A stretch of DNA of 64,000 nucleotides, taken from Roseinatronobacter alkalisoli. GTDB taxonomy: Bacteria > Pseudomonadota > Alphaproteobacteria > Rhodobacterales > Rhodobacteraceae. The DNA is taken from NCBI RefSeq assembly GCF_028745735.1, contig NZ_JAQZSM010000005.1:62001-126000 (forward strand), written 5' to 3'. How positions within the stretch are numbered: position 1 is the first letter of the stretch; the number at the start of each line of letters is the position of its first letter. The notes beneath the pieces were generated by a model that searched no databases, had not been told where the DNA came from, and saw only the letters and a program-made list of their open reading frames with translations. A program made the translations under genes and the position numbers. Below are positions 34,817 through 43,881 of this stretch, one piece after another.

Positions 34817-35820
34817 AAACCACCCATATCCTGCCAATGCCCCTGTCCGACCGCTGGCTGATAGGGCTGGCCTGTCTGGTATTTGTGGCATTGGCCCTGT
34901 TGCCGCTGGTTGCATCTGCGCTGGTCGTGGACAAGCTGACGCTGTTGTTCATTCTGATAATGTTTGCCGTTATGTGGAATCTGCTTGCAGGCTATGCCGG
35001 GCTGGTATCCGTCGGGCAACAGGCCTTTGTGGGGCTTGGCGGCTACGCCATGATCCGGCTGGTGGAGGCGGGCCTGCCGCCCTTTCCCGCCATCTTCATG
35101 GGCGCGGCGCTGACCGGGCTGGCTGCGTGGGTTCTGTCATGGTTCGTGCTGCGCATGAAGGTAGGCGAATTTGCTATCGCCACATGGGTCATTGCCGAAG
35201 CCATCCGTGCTGTCGTTTCGTTTGATCCGTTGATTCAGGGTGAAACCGGCACCTCGCTGGTGGCGTTGAACGCCTATGCGCCCGAAATTCGCCGCCTTAC
35301 GGTCTATCTGCTGGCGCTGGCCAGCATGGGCGTGATGATCTGGGGCACATGGCGGCTGCTGCACGGGCGCATCGGCGCGCAAAGTCAGGCGATCCGCGAC
35401 GACGAAGGTGCTGCGGCGTCAGTGGGCATTTCAACCTTTCAGGTCAAGCAACGCATATACATCATCGCGTCAGTGGGCTGTGCGCTGGCGGGCGCGTTGT
35501 GGCTGGCATCGGCCATCACCTTTCAGCCGCGCACGGCCTTTGGCGTGCAATGGTCGGTTTTCATGCTGTTCATGGTGCTGGTCGGGGGGCTTGGCACCTT
35601 CATCGGCCCGATACTGGGCGCGCTGCTGTTTTTCGCATTGCAGGAAATATTCGGTGATTTCGGTGCGTGGTATCTGGCGGGGATCGGTATCGTTGCGATT
35701 GTCTTCGCGCTTTATCTGCCGCGCGGGCTGGTAGGCCTGTGGCTGGATCGTGGTTGTGACGAGCCGTTGTCAATGCGTAAACGGCTGGGTCTGGCGCCGG
35801 GGCAAACACCGCGCGCATGA
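34813..35820 (+). CDS. Branched-chain-type ABC transporter permease (LivM-like)
   Basis: A 335-residue inner-membrane permease. Hallmarks are NLLAGYAGLVSVGQQAFVGLGGYA and the loop QAIRDDEGAAASVGISTFQVK, plus GGLGTFIGPILGALLFFAL. The ATG at 34813 overlaps the LivH stop. It is the last gene of the 27773-35820 operon, which is thus complete: receptor, two ATPases, two permeases. The next gene is convergent. Confidence 0.92.
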   Translation: MKTTHILPMPLSDRWLIGLACLVFVALALLPLVASALVVDKLTLLFILIMFAVMWNLLAGYAGLVSVGQQAFVGLGGYAMIRLVEAGLPPFPAIFMGAALTGLAAWVLSWFVLRMKVGEFAIATWVIAEAIRAVVSFDPLIQGETGTSLVALNAYAPEIRRLTVYLLALASMGVMIWGTWRLLHGRIGAQSQAIRDDEGAAASVGISTFQVKQRIYIIASVGCALAGALWLASAITFQPRTAFGVQWSVFMLFMVLVGGLGTFIGPILGALLFFALQEIFGDFGAWYLAGIGIVAIVFALYLPRGLVGLWLDRGCDEPLSMRKRLGLAPGQTPRA

Positions 35821-35878
35821 TCAGACCGACCTGATCCACGCGCGGCGGGGAATTGCCGGACATGCGCCAGCGGTCTCC

Positions 35879-37645
35879 TTATTGTGCCGCAACCCCCTGC
35901 GAGAGATAGGCGCGCCATCCCCCAAGGGCGGTGATATCGCGCGCGCCGTCAGTGCCCGCAGCCTCACACAGGAAACCCGTCACCTGAGATCCGTCACACA
36001 GCACGATACTGCCCAGACCCAGTGGCGCGGGGATTTGGCACATCAGATGCCCCAGCGCGCGTTTCGGCAATGCCCATATTTCCAGCGCGATGCGGGCCCC
36101 GCCTTTGGCTTCGCGCACCAGCCCCGGACGGTCCGGTGGCCCGCCTGCAAGCGCGTGGAAACTGTAGCATGGCGCGGTTTCTGTCGTCCTGACAAACCTG
36201 CCCCCCAGCGACGCAAGCTGATGGTTCAGCGGCAGGCCGGACATATGCGCACCGCAGACCGCCAGCGCAATCTCGTCCCCTGACGCGGCGTCGGGTGCGG
36301 CCACGGCCTGCCCTGACAGGGCCAGCGCTTCGGCGGCCAATCGCGCATCATGCCCCGCGGGGGCGATCAGCGTCAGGCTGCCAGGCCTGCCATCCGCGCG
36401 GGGGGACATGGGCACAGTCAGCGCGCACAGGTCCAGCAGGTTTACGAAATTAGTGTAGGTGCCCAGATTGGTATTCGGCGTGATCGGGTCAACATCCAGA
36501 TCGGCCAGCGTATAGAACGTGGGGATACTGGGCACCGCCAGCAGATCAACCGAGGCGATCAGCGGTGCGCAAATGCGGCGCAGCTCCGCCAGCCGGTAGA
36601 TGCCGCGAAACGCATCAGTGGCACTCAGGCCCTCGGCTTTGCCGATGATGGCGCGGGTGACGGGGTGAACGGCATCCGGCTTCTGCGCCAGTAAGGTTTC
36701 GATGACCGTATGCCGTTCGGCCACCCATGCCCCGTCATACAGCATATTGGCAACGTCATAGAAGGGCGTGAAATCCAGCTCTACGATCTGTGCGCCGCGA
36801 TTGCGCAGTGCGCCCAGGTTCGCATCAAATGCCGCTGCTTGCAGCGCATCGCCGAAGAATTCGCGCGTGGCGGGGTCGGGAATGCCGACTTTCACATGCG
36901 GGGGTGCGGGGCGCAGCGGGGTTGCGGGAATGTCGCGGGCATAGGCATCGGCAGGGTCATACCCGGCCATGGCCTGTAATACGGCATGCGCATCGGTCAC
37001 GCTGCGCGCAAAGACCGAGATTGTATCCAGCGTGCGGCAGGCGGGCACGACACCGGTTGCCGACACCATGCCGAGAGTCGGTTTCAGCCCGACAATGCCA
37101 TTGAGCGCCGCAGGCACTCGGCCCGACCCCGCCGTGTCGGTGCCAAGGGAGAAGGGCACAATTCCATGCCCGACCGCCACCGCCGACCCGGATGACGACC
37201 CCCCCGGCACGATTTCCGCATCCAGCGCGTTGCGCGGCACGGGCCATGGTGTGCGGATGCCCACAAGCCCGGTTGCGAACTGGTCAAGATTGGTCTTGCC
37301 TATGGGAATGGCACCTGCCGCGCGCAGCCGTGCGATCGCGAATGCGTCCTTGGCGGGCGTATAGGCCCAGTCGGGGCAGGCCGCGGTTGTGGGCATGTCC
37401 GCCACATCGATATTGTCCTTCACTACGAAGGGAACGCCCCAAAGCGGGCGCTCTGGGTCATAGGCCCCGAGCGCCTGAATATGCATGTCCAGTTCCGCCA
37501 GACTGGCCAGATGCAGGAAAATGCCCGGATCATTCACTGCCTTGATACGGGCAAAGATTTCCTGAAGGACATCAGCAACCGGAACGCCTGCCGCATAGGC
37601 AGTGTGCAGGTCACATATGGTCAGGGGGGAGGGCAGTGACGACAT
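35879..37645 (-). CDS. atzF: Allophanate hydrolase (amidase-signature enzyme)
   Basis: A 588-residue enzyme in two parts. The N-terminal amidase-signature domain holds the Ser-cisSer-Lys triad: K76 (FVVKDN), the GGSSSGS loop at 148-154 and S174 (GTDTAGSG). The C-terminal domain of about 120 residues (from roughly 465) is that of allophanate hydrolases. The family hydrolyses allophanate to ammonia and CO2. No urea carboxylase or biuretase is nearby; instead it is the last gene of a peptide-type ABC operon. The start at 37645 follows AAAGGA; an ATG at 37663 overlapping the upstream stop is possible. A related N-carbamoyl substrate cannot be excluded. Confidence 0.87.
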   Translation of the reverse strand: MSSLPSPLTICDLHTAYAAGVPVADVLQEIFARIKAVNDPGIFLHLASLAELDMHIQALGAYDPERPLWGVPFVVKDNIDVADMPTTAACPDWAYTPAKDAFAIARLRAAGAIPIGKTNLDQFATGLVGIRTPWPVPRNALDAEIVPGGSSSGSAVAVGHGIVPFSLGTDTAGSGRVPAALNGIVGLKPTLGMVSATGVVPACRTLDTISVFARSVTDAHAVLQAMAGYDPADAYARDIPATPLRPAPPHVKVGIPDPATREFFGDALQAAAFDANLGALRNRGAQIVELDFTPFYDVANMLYDGAWVAERHTVIETLLAQKPDAVHPVTRAIIGKAEGLSATDAFRGIYRLAELRRICAPLIASVDLLAVPSIPTFYTLADLDVDPITPNTNLGTYTNFVNLLDLCALTVPMSPRADGRPGSLTLIAPAGHDARLAAEALALSGQAVAAPDAASGDEIALAVCGAHMSGLPLNHQLASLGGRFVRTTETAPCYSFHALAGGPPDRPGLVREAKGGARIALEIWALPKRALGHLMCQIPAPLGLGSIVLCDGSQVTGFLCEAAGTDGARDITALGGWRAYLSQGVAAQ

Positions 37646-37659
37646 GTCTTTTCCTTTAT

Positions 37660-39318
37660 TCATTCTGCGGCATTGGTCAGCGCTGCAGCGGGTGGCGCCG
37701 GCGGTTTTGGCGCTGAGTTCAGCAATTCGCGGGTATAGGGGTGGGTGGGCGCGTCCATGACCGCAGCCGTCGGACCTTGTTCCACAATCTGGCCATCCTG
37801 CATGACAATCACATGGTCACATAGCAGCCGGACCACGTTCAGATCATGGCTAACAAACAGATAGGTCATGCCAAGGCGCGCGCGCAGATCGGCCAGCAGG
37901 TTCAGCACCACGGCCTGAATGGACACATCCAGCGCCGCTGTGGGTTCGTCCAGGATCAGGAATTTCGGGTCAAGTGCGATGGCGCGGGCGATACCCACCC
38001 GCGCTTTCTGCCCACCCGACAACTGATGCGGATAGCGCGACAGCAGGTGTTCGGGCAGGCCGGTCAGGTGCGCCAGTTCCCTGACCCGCGCGCGCAGGGC
38101 CGCCCCGCGCAATGCGCCAAGGCGGCGCAGGGGTTCGGCAATGCTGTCAAAGGCATTGTGGCGGGGGTTCAGGCTGTCGGTTGCGTCCTGAAACACCATC
38201 TGAATCTGGCCGCGCCGCGCATCACGCAGGAAACGTTCCGCCGGGATGCCGCCGATTTCATGCCCGTCAAAGACAACCGCGCCCGATGTCGGGTCCAGCA
38301 GGCGCACCAGCATCGATGACGTGGTGGATTTCCCGCAGCCGGATTCACCCACCAACCCCACGGATTGCCCTTCGCGGATTGTGAAGTTGATGCCCTTAAC
38401 GGCATGAACCGGGCCGGATTTGCCGGGATAGATCTTGACCAGATCGACAACTTCCAGCAGCGCGCGCCCCCCCACATCATGCGGCAGATCGGGGGTGCGG
38501 ATTTCAGGCGGCAGCAGGTCGCGGATGTTGACGCCGGGGCGGGGCGTGGCATCGACCAGTTTGCGGGTATAGGGATGGCGAGGGTTCGCGAACAGATCAC
38601 CAGACGCGCCGGTTTCCACGATCTGACCGTCCTTCATCACGGCCAGCCGGTCGCAATATTCCGCCGCCAATCCCAGATCATGGGTGATGACGATGGCGGA
38701 CATGCCACGTTCGCGGATCAGATCACCCATCAGGTCCATCACGGCTTTTTGGGTGGTGATATCAAGGCCGGTGGTGGGTTCATCTGCGATCATCAGCTTG
38801 GGGCCGCAGGCCAGTGCCAGTGCGATGACAACACGCTGGCACATACCGCCCGACAGTTCGAACGGATAGGCATGGTAGCGCCCTGCCGCATCGCGGATTT
38901 TTACGGCCTCCAGCGCTTCAATGGCCTTTTCATGCGCATTGGCGCGGGTGGCGCGTCCATGCTGGCGCAGCACGTCTTCGATCTGGTGGCCCACCTTGCG
39001 GATGGGGTTCAACGCCGCGCGCGGGTTCTGAAAGATCATCGAAATCTCCCGCCCGCGCACCTGGCGCATGGCGGATTCGGATGCGGCGCGCAGGTCGCGC
39101 CCGTTCCAGGACACATCGCCCTGACTGATGCGGCCACCTGCGTCCAGAATGCGCATCAGCGCATAGGATGTCACCGATTTGCCCGACCCGCTTTCGCCGA
39201 CAATCCCCAGTGTTTCGCCCGGTGCCAGATCGAACGAGATGCCGCGCACTGCGTCTACCTGCCCCTTGCGGGTTCTGAAGGCGACGGAAAGATCCTTGAC
39301 TGACAACATGGGAATCAA
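37660..39318 (-). CDS. Peptide-type ABC transporter ATPase, DppD-DppF fusion
   Basis: A 552-residue protein with two complete ATPase units. The first has Walker A GESGSGKS at 41-48, FELSGGMCQR near 153-162 and LMIADE near 175-180. The second has Walker A GESGCGKS at 324-331, LSGGQKARVGIARAI and LILDEPTAALD. Fusion of the two ATPases is known for GsiA/YejF-type importers. It overlaps the upstream permease gene and the downstream hydrolase open frame by ATGA. It powers the importer encoded at 39315-42818. Confidence 0.92.
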   Translation of the reverse strand: MIPMLSVKDLSVAFRTRKGQVDAVRGISFDLAPGETLGIVGESGSGKSVTSYALMRILDAGGRISQGDVSWNGRDLRAASESAMRQVRGREISMIFQNPRAALNPIRKVGHQIEDVLRQHGRATRANAHEKAIEALEAVKIRDAAGRYHAYPFELSGGMCQRVVIALALACGPKLMIADEPTTGLDITTQKAVMDLMGDLIRERGMSAIVITHDLGLAAEYCDRLAVMKDGQIVETGASGDLFANPRHPYTRKLVDATPRPGVNIRDLLPPEIRTPDLPHDVGGRALLEVVDLVKIYPGKSGPVHAVKGINFTIREGQSVGLVGESGCGKSTTSSMLVRLLDPTSGAVVFDGHEIGGIPAERFLRDARRGQIQMVFQDATDSLNPRHNAFDSIAEPLRRLGALRGAALRARVRELAHLTGLPEHLLSRYPHQLSGGQKARVGIARAIALDPKFLILDEPTAALDVSIQAVVLNLLADLRARLGMTYLFVSHDLNVVRLLCDHVIVMQDGQIVEQGPTAAVMDAPTHPYTRELLNSAPKPPAPPAAALTNAAE

Positions 39319-40187
39319 GTCCTTCTGCGGGGGTCAACAAGGTCGCGCAGACCGTCGCCCATCAGGTTGAAGGTAAAGACCGCCAGCATCAGCCACATCC
39401 CCGGAAACAGCGCGACCCACCAATGGCCGGAAATGATGTAATTCGCCCCTTCGGCCACCATGATGCCCCATTCCGGCGTCGGCGGGCGCACGCCAAGGCC
39501 CACAAAGGACAGGCCCGCCGCGTTCAGAATGGCCCAGCCCATGTTCAGTGACACCTGCACCATCATCGGGGGCAGTGCATTCGGGAAGATGTGAAACGCC
39601 AGCGTGCGCAGATGACTGTTGCCCGACAGGCGCGCGGCAAGGGCAAAGCCTGCTTCGCGGCGTATATTCACCTCTGCGCGGACAACACGGGCATAGAAGG
39701 GAATGTTGATGATCGCGGTCGCGTAGATGATATTCTCAATGGTGTTGCCAAGGGCGGCCACAATTCCCATGGCCAGCACGAACAGCGGGAATGCCATGAT
39801 GGTATCCAGAATGCGGTTCAGCACCGCATCCAGCCAGCCGCCCCAATAGCCCGCAATCGCGCCAAGCACGGACCCGAACACGAACGAAATTGCCACCGCC
39901 AGGACCGAAATCGTCAGGTCCAGCCGTGTCGCGACCACCACGCGGCTGAACACATCGCGGCCCAGTTGGTCGGTGCCGAACCAATGCGCGGCAGACGGGG
40001 GTTGCAGGGCCTGTGCGGCATTGGTGGCCAGCGGGTCATAGGGCACCAGCCATTGCCCGACCAAAGCCTGACCGACAAAAAATGCAAACAGCCCGAAGGA
40101 CAGCGCCGTAACCGGATTTTCGCGCAGAATATGGCCCAGATGGGTCAGCATGCCGTTACTGGTCTGGGTGGGGGCAAGATCGCTCAT
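39315..40187 (-). CDS. Peptide-type ABC transporter permease (DppC-like)
   Basis: A 290-residue membrane permease. The N-terminal helix is followed by a typical DppC loop (HWFGTDQLGRDVFSRV), then TM segments and the coupling motif RVVRAEVNIRREAGFALAARLSG. It ends with the GDGLRDLVDPR tail seen in the family. It overlaps both neighbours by four bases. Confidence 0.92.
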   Translation of the reverse strand: MSDLAPTQTSNGMLTHLGHILRENPVTALSFGLFAFFVGQALVGQWLVPYDPLATNAAQALQPPSAAHWFGTDQLGRDVFSRVVVATRLDLTISVLAVAISFVFGSVLGAIAGYWGGWLDAVLNRILDTIMAFPLFVLAMGIVAALGNTIENIIYATAIINIPFYARVVRAEVNIRREAGFALAARLSGNSHLRTLAFHIFPNALPPMMVQVSLNMGWAILNAAGLSFVGLGVRPPTPEWGIMVAEGANYIISGHWWVALFPGMWLMLAVFTFNLMGDGLRDLVDPRRRT

Positions 40188-41209
40188 TTTGAAGAAAACC
40201 CGATGCGTGGATCGATCAGCGCATAGCTGAGGTCGATGATAAGGTTGATCAGCACGAACAGAAGCGCCATCGCCAGCACGAAGCCCTGCACAGCGGCATA
40301 GTCAGACTGCACCAGTGCCTCGACCGCGTAAGACCCGATGCCGGGCCAGGCGAACACCTTTTCCACCAGCACATTCGCGCCCAGCACAAAGGAAAACACC
40401 ATACCCAGCGTGGTCACAACCGGCAGCAGTGCGTTGCGGAACGCATAACCGAACAGCACTTTGCGCGGGGTCAGGCCAGCGGCGCACGCGGTGCGGATGT
40501 AGTCCGATGACAGCGCGGTCAGCATGGCGGCGCGGGTCATGCGTGCGATCGGGGCCAATGTGAACAGCGCCAGCGTGATCGCGGGCAGCGCAAGCTGTTT
40601 GGCCGCCCCTGTGAACGTGCGCAGATCACCATCCAGCAGGGAATCGATCAGGAAAAACCCGGTCACGCGCGGCGGGTCGAAATAGACGAAATCCAGCCGT
40701 CCCAGCGGCGAAGGTGCCCAACCCAGCAGGTAATAGAAGATATAGATCAGCAGAATGCCGGTGAAGAAAGTGGGCAGCGACACGCCCGCTGTCACCAGCA
40801 CGCGACACAGGTGGTCCACCCATGACCCCTGCCGCACGGCAGCCAGCACGCCCAGCGGAATGGCAATCAGGCAAGACAGCAGCAGGGACGTCAATGTCAG
40901 TTCCAGCGATGCGGGTAGTCGCGTAGCCAGATCGGTCAGCACTGGCCGCCCGGTGGCCACTGACTGGCCCAGATCCCCTTGCAACAACGCCTGACAATAG
41001 ATCAGGAATTGCTGCGGCAGTGACTTGTCCAGCCCCAGCGCCGCGCGCACCTGTTCAATGCTTTCCGGCGTGGCCATCTGGCCCGCAAACTGCACTGCCG
41101 GATCGCCCGGCAATGCGCGTGTCAGCAGGAAGCTGATGATGACAACCCCGATGACAACCGGAATGGTCTGGACCAGCCGCCACAGGATCGGAAGCCACCG
41201 GGTTGCCAT
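40184..41209 (-). CDS. Peptide-type ABC transporter permease (DppB-like)
   Basis: A 341-residue membrane permease. Hallmarks are LVQTIPVVIGVVIISFLLTRALPGDPA at the start, MTRAAMLTALSSDYIRTACAAGL as coupling loop and FAWPGIGSYAVEALVQSDYAAVQG near the end. It is separated by one base from the binding-protein gene. It pairs with the DppC-like protein. Confidence 0.92.
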   Translation of the reverse strand: MATRWLPILWRLVQTIPVVIGVVIISFLLTRALPGDPAVQFAGQMATPESIEQVRAALGLDKSLPQQFLIYCQALLQGDLGQSVATGRPVLTDLATRLPASLELTLTSLLLSCLIAIPLGVLAAVRQGSWVDHLCRVLVTAGVSLPTFFTGILLIYIFYYLLGWAPSPLGRLDFVYFDPPRVTGFFLIDSLLDGDLRTFTGAAKQLALPAITLALFTLAPIARMTRAAMLTALSSDYIRTACAAGLTPRKVLFGYAFRNALLPVVTTLGMVFSFVLGANVLVEKVFAWPGIGSYAVEALVQSDYAAVQGFVLAMALLFVLINLIIDLSYALIDPRIGFSSK

Positions 41210-41210
41210 G

Positions 41211-42818
41211 TTATGCCCCTGCGCCGGTCAGTGGGCGTACATCAAGCTGGCGGTGGAACCAGAATTCATACCCGTCTGCGCCGTTCATCGCCACATTCAG
41301 CGCGGGCTGATACAGCGGAATGCGCGGCAGATCCTCTATCACGATCTCGAACATCTGTTTGATCAGCGGCGCATATTCCGGGTCATCCATGGCCATGTGC
41401 AATGTCTGTTCGGTCAGGTCATGCACAGCCGGGTTGTCATAGGCAGACGAATTGAACAGCCGGTCTTTCTGGTAGGCCCAGAAAAAGTAATAGCAAGGCG
41501 TGTTCAGCCAGCCCCCGAAGTTTTCCAGATGCATGTCCAGCGTCTTGTCCACCAGCGCGACAGTGCGCCAGTTTGCACCCGGAATACGGTCAACAGTCAC
41601 GTTGATGCCGATCTGCGCCATTGCTTCCTGTATCAGCAGCGCGGCCGGTTCCATCCAACTGACCAGATCAAGGCTGATTGACAATGTTACATCAAACCCG
41701 TCTACAAAGCCCGATTTTGCCATATGTTCGCGTGCAAGATCCAGATTTGTGTCATAGGGAAAGGCGCGCGGCCATGCTGTGTCGGTTATTTCCGTGTCGC
41801 CACCCCAGAGTTTGGCACCGCGCCCATAGGCGGCAGCTTCGAAAATCGCCTCATAGGGGGTGGCATAGGCCACGGCCTTGCGCACATCAGAATCCTGAAA
41901 GGGCGCGAATTTACTGTTCAGGCACAGCGCATGGATGCAGTTTTCAACCGGTGTGGAATGGACGGTCAGCTTGTCGGCCAGTTCCGCCGCATCGCGGTCA
42001 GGAATGTCGAAACTGATCTGCACATCGCCGCGTTCCACCAGTGCGCGGCGTGTTGCTGCCGAAGGCACCTCTCGCAGGATCACGCGCCTGATGGCGGGCA
42101 GGTCGCCGCCGACCCATGCGTCATTGCGTTCATAGACCAGTTGTTGGCCCTGATCCCAGCGCGCAATCTTGTAGGCACCGGACCCGGCAGGCGTGGTGTG
42201 CAGATATTCCATGGCCCATGGGTCGGCCTCGGTGGCGTGCGCCCTGGCCACTTCCGAATTGATGATGAAGGGCACAGGTACCGCAAGGTTCGGCAGCGAC
42301 AGTTTGGACGGATAGTCCAGCTTCACGACGAAGGTTTCGGCGTCCAGTGCTTCGAACTGGTCGGGGCGGAAAAAACCGCCTGCCGCCATCTGCGTGGTGG
42401 GGAACCCCCCGGCAGACACGGCACGGTCAAAGGACCATTTTACATCTTCCGCTGTTACCTTGCGCCCGTCCCAGAAGGTGGCATTCGGTTTCAGCTTGAA
42501 GGTAATGGTCAGCCCATCGTCAGAAATGGTCCAGCTTTCGGCCAGTTCGGGTACTATTTCGTCGTAGTCATAGGACATTTCACCCGAAGGCAGCTGTTTT
42601 GCGCCAAACCCCACCAGCCGGTCATAGCAGTTGACAGCCACCTGATAGCTGGCGCGGTTGGTGCCGACACGGTGCAGATCAAGGCTGTTGATGGTCTGGC
42701 CAAAAACCGTGACCAGCGTGTCACTGCCTTGCGCGCTGGCAGGCAGCACCCGCAGGAAGGGCAACAGGCCCGCACCAGTGGCGGAAGCAAGGAAAGCACG
42801 GCGATTGAGAAGGGACAT
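41211..42818 (-). CDS. Peptide-type ABC transporter substrate-binding protein
   Basis: A 535-residue SBP_bac_5 receptor. The N-terminus NRRAFLASATGAGLLPFL has a twin-arginine-like start, with cleavage probably after ASAQG. Family landmarks include LKPNATFWDGRKVTAEDVKWSFDRAVS and AGSGAYKIARW. AGGAG lies seven bases before the ATG at 42818; an upstream in-frame ATG at 42884 is not supported. It opens the operon ending in allophanate hydrolase and is divergent from the LysR gene at 42950. The ligand may be a carbamoylated or urea-like compound, judged only from context. Confidence 0.9.
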   Translation of the reverse strand: MSLLNRRAFLASATGAGLLPFLRVLPASAQGSDTLVTVFGQTINSLDLHRVGTNRASYQVAVNCYDRLVGFGAKQLPSGEMSYDYDEIVPELAESWTISDDGLTITFKLKPNATFWDGRKVTAEDVKWSFDRAVSAGGFPTTQMAAGGFFRPDQFEALDAETFVVKLDYPSKLSLPNLAVPVPFIINSEVARAHATEADPWAMEYLHTTPAGSGAYKIARWDQGQQLVYERNDAWVGGDLPAIRRVILREVPSAATRRALVERGDVQISFDIPDRDAAELADKLTVHSTPVENCIHALCLNSKFAPFQDSDVRKAVAYATPYEAIFEAAAYGRGAKLWGGDTEITDTAWPRAFPYDTNLDLAREHMAKSGFVDGFDVTLSISLDLVSWMEPAALLIQEAMAQIGINVTVDRIPGANWRTVALVDKTLDMHLENFGGWLNTPCYYFFWAYQKDRLFNSSAYDNPAVHDLTEQTLHMAMDDPEYAPLIKQMFEIVIEDLPRIPLYQPALNVAMNGADGYEFWFHRQLDVRPLTGAGA

Positions 42819-42949
42819 GGCAGGGCTCCTGATGATTCTGGGCGCGTATGGATGCATTGCGGACACGATACCTGCTTGCAGCATATTCCGGAAATGCTAT
42901 GATTTCACAATACTGATGCAAAAAATGAACAACTATGGACAGGCCCGAC

Positions 42950-43873
42950 ATGCGCCACATGGAAACCTTTCGCCTGATAGAGGCTGTGGCGCGCGCGGGG
43001 TCCATCCGCAAAGCGGCAGAGGATGCGGGGCTGACGGCATCGGCACTGAACCGGCGCATTTCGAAATTTGAGGATGAATTCGGCGATCAGATTTTTGAAC
43101 GTCTGGCGCGGGGTGTGCGGCTGAACCCGGCGGGCGAGCTGATCCTGCAGCATTACCGCAGCCAGCGTTCGGACATGGCGCGGGTACAAAGTCAGGTGGC
43201 GGATCTGTCGGGTGTACGGCGCGGCCATGTCAGGATTGCCTGTTCGCAGGCGCTGCTGCCCTATTTCCTGCCGGAACAGATTTCGCGCTACCGCCGCGAC
43301 CATCCGGGCGTGACTTTCAGCGTGATCGTGCGCGATCGCTCGCGGGCCGAAGCGGAACTTGCCGCGTTCAACTGTGATCTTGCGCTGGTATTCGAACCGG
43401 TGGTGATGGTCGATTTCGAAGTGATTGCCATGTCACCCCAGCCCGTCTGTGCAGTCATGGCCGCTGATCACCCGCTGGCGGCCAAGCCGGAACTGCGGTT
43501 GCGCGACTGTCTGGACCACATTCATGTCGCCCCGTCTGCGGAATATGGCGTGCGCCACCTTCTGGACAATGCGGCGCGCGCCATGCGCCGGAAACTGTCG
43601 CCGGTGCTGGAAACCGAATCCTTTGAACTGATCCGTCATTATGTCATCAAGGAACATGCCGTGGGCTTTCAGATTCCCATCGGGCTGAATGCCGCGCGCC
43701 AGTCCGGTATGGTCATCCGCGAAATTTCACCGCGCGATATATCGCAGGGTGTGCTACTGCTGGGCCAGCTTCGCGGGCGTTCGCTGCCTGTCGCGAGTTC
43801 CAGATTTGCAATGCAACTGACGCAGGTTCTGGAAGCCCAGCCGCCGGAAGATGCCGGTTCCGGCACCGCATGA
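42950..43873 (+). CDS. LysR-family transcriptional regulator
   Basis: An LTTR of 307 residues from this start. The HTH is METFRLIEAVARAGSIRKAAEDAGLT with recognition helix TASALNRRISKFEDEFG, followed by the effector domain from about residue 90 (VRIACSQALLPYFLPEQI). GGACAGG precedes the ATG at 42950; an ATG 15 bases upstream is possible. It is divergent from the importer-allophanate hydrolase operon, so that operon is the likely target. Eight bases separate it from the convergent oxidoreductase gene. Confidence 0.9.
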   Translation: MRHMETFRLIEAVARAGSIRKAAEDAGLTASALNRRISKFEDEFGDQIFERLARGVRLNPAGELILQHYRSQRSDMARVQSQVADLSGVRRGHVRIACSQALLPYFLPEQISRYRRDHPGVTFSVIVRDRSRAEAELAAFNCDLALVFEPVVMVDFEVIAMSPQPVCAVMAADHPLAAKPELRLRDCLDHIHVAPSAEYGVRHLLDNAARAMRRKLSPVLETESFELIRHYVIKEHAVGFQIPIGLNAARQSGMVIREISPRDISQGVLLLGQLRGRSLPVASSRFAMQLTQVLEAQPPEDAGSGTA

Positions 43874-43881
43874 ACGCCGCA

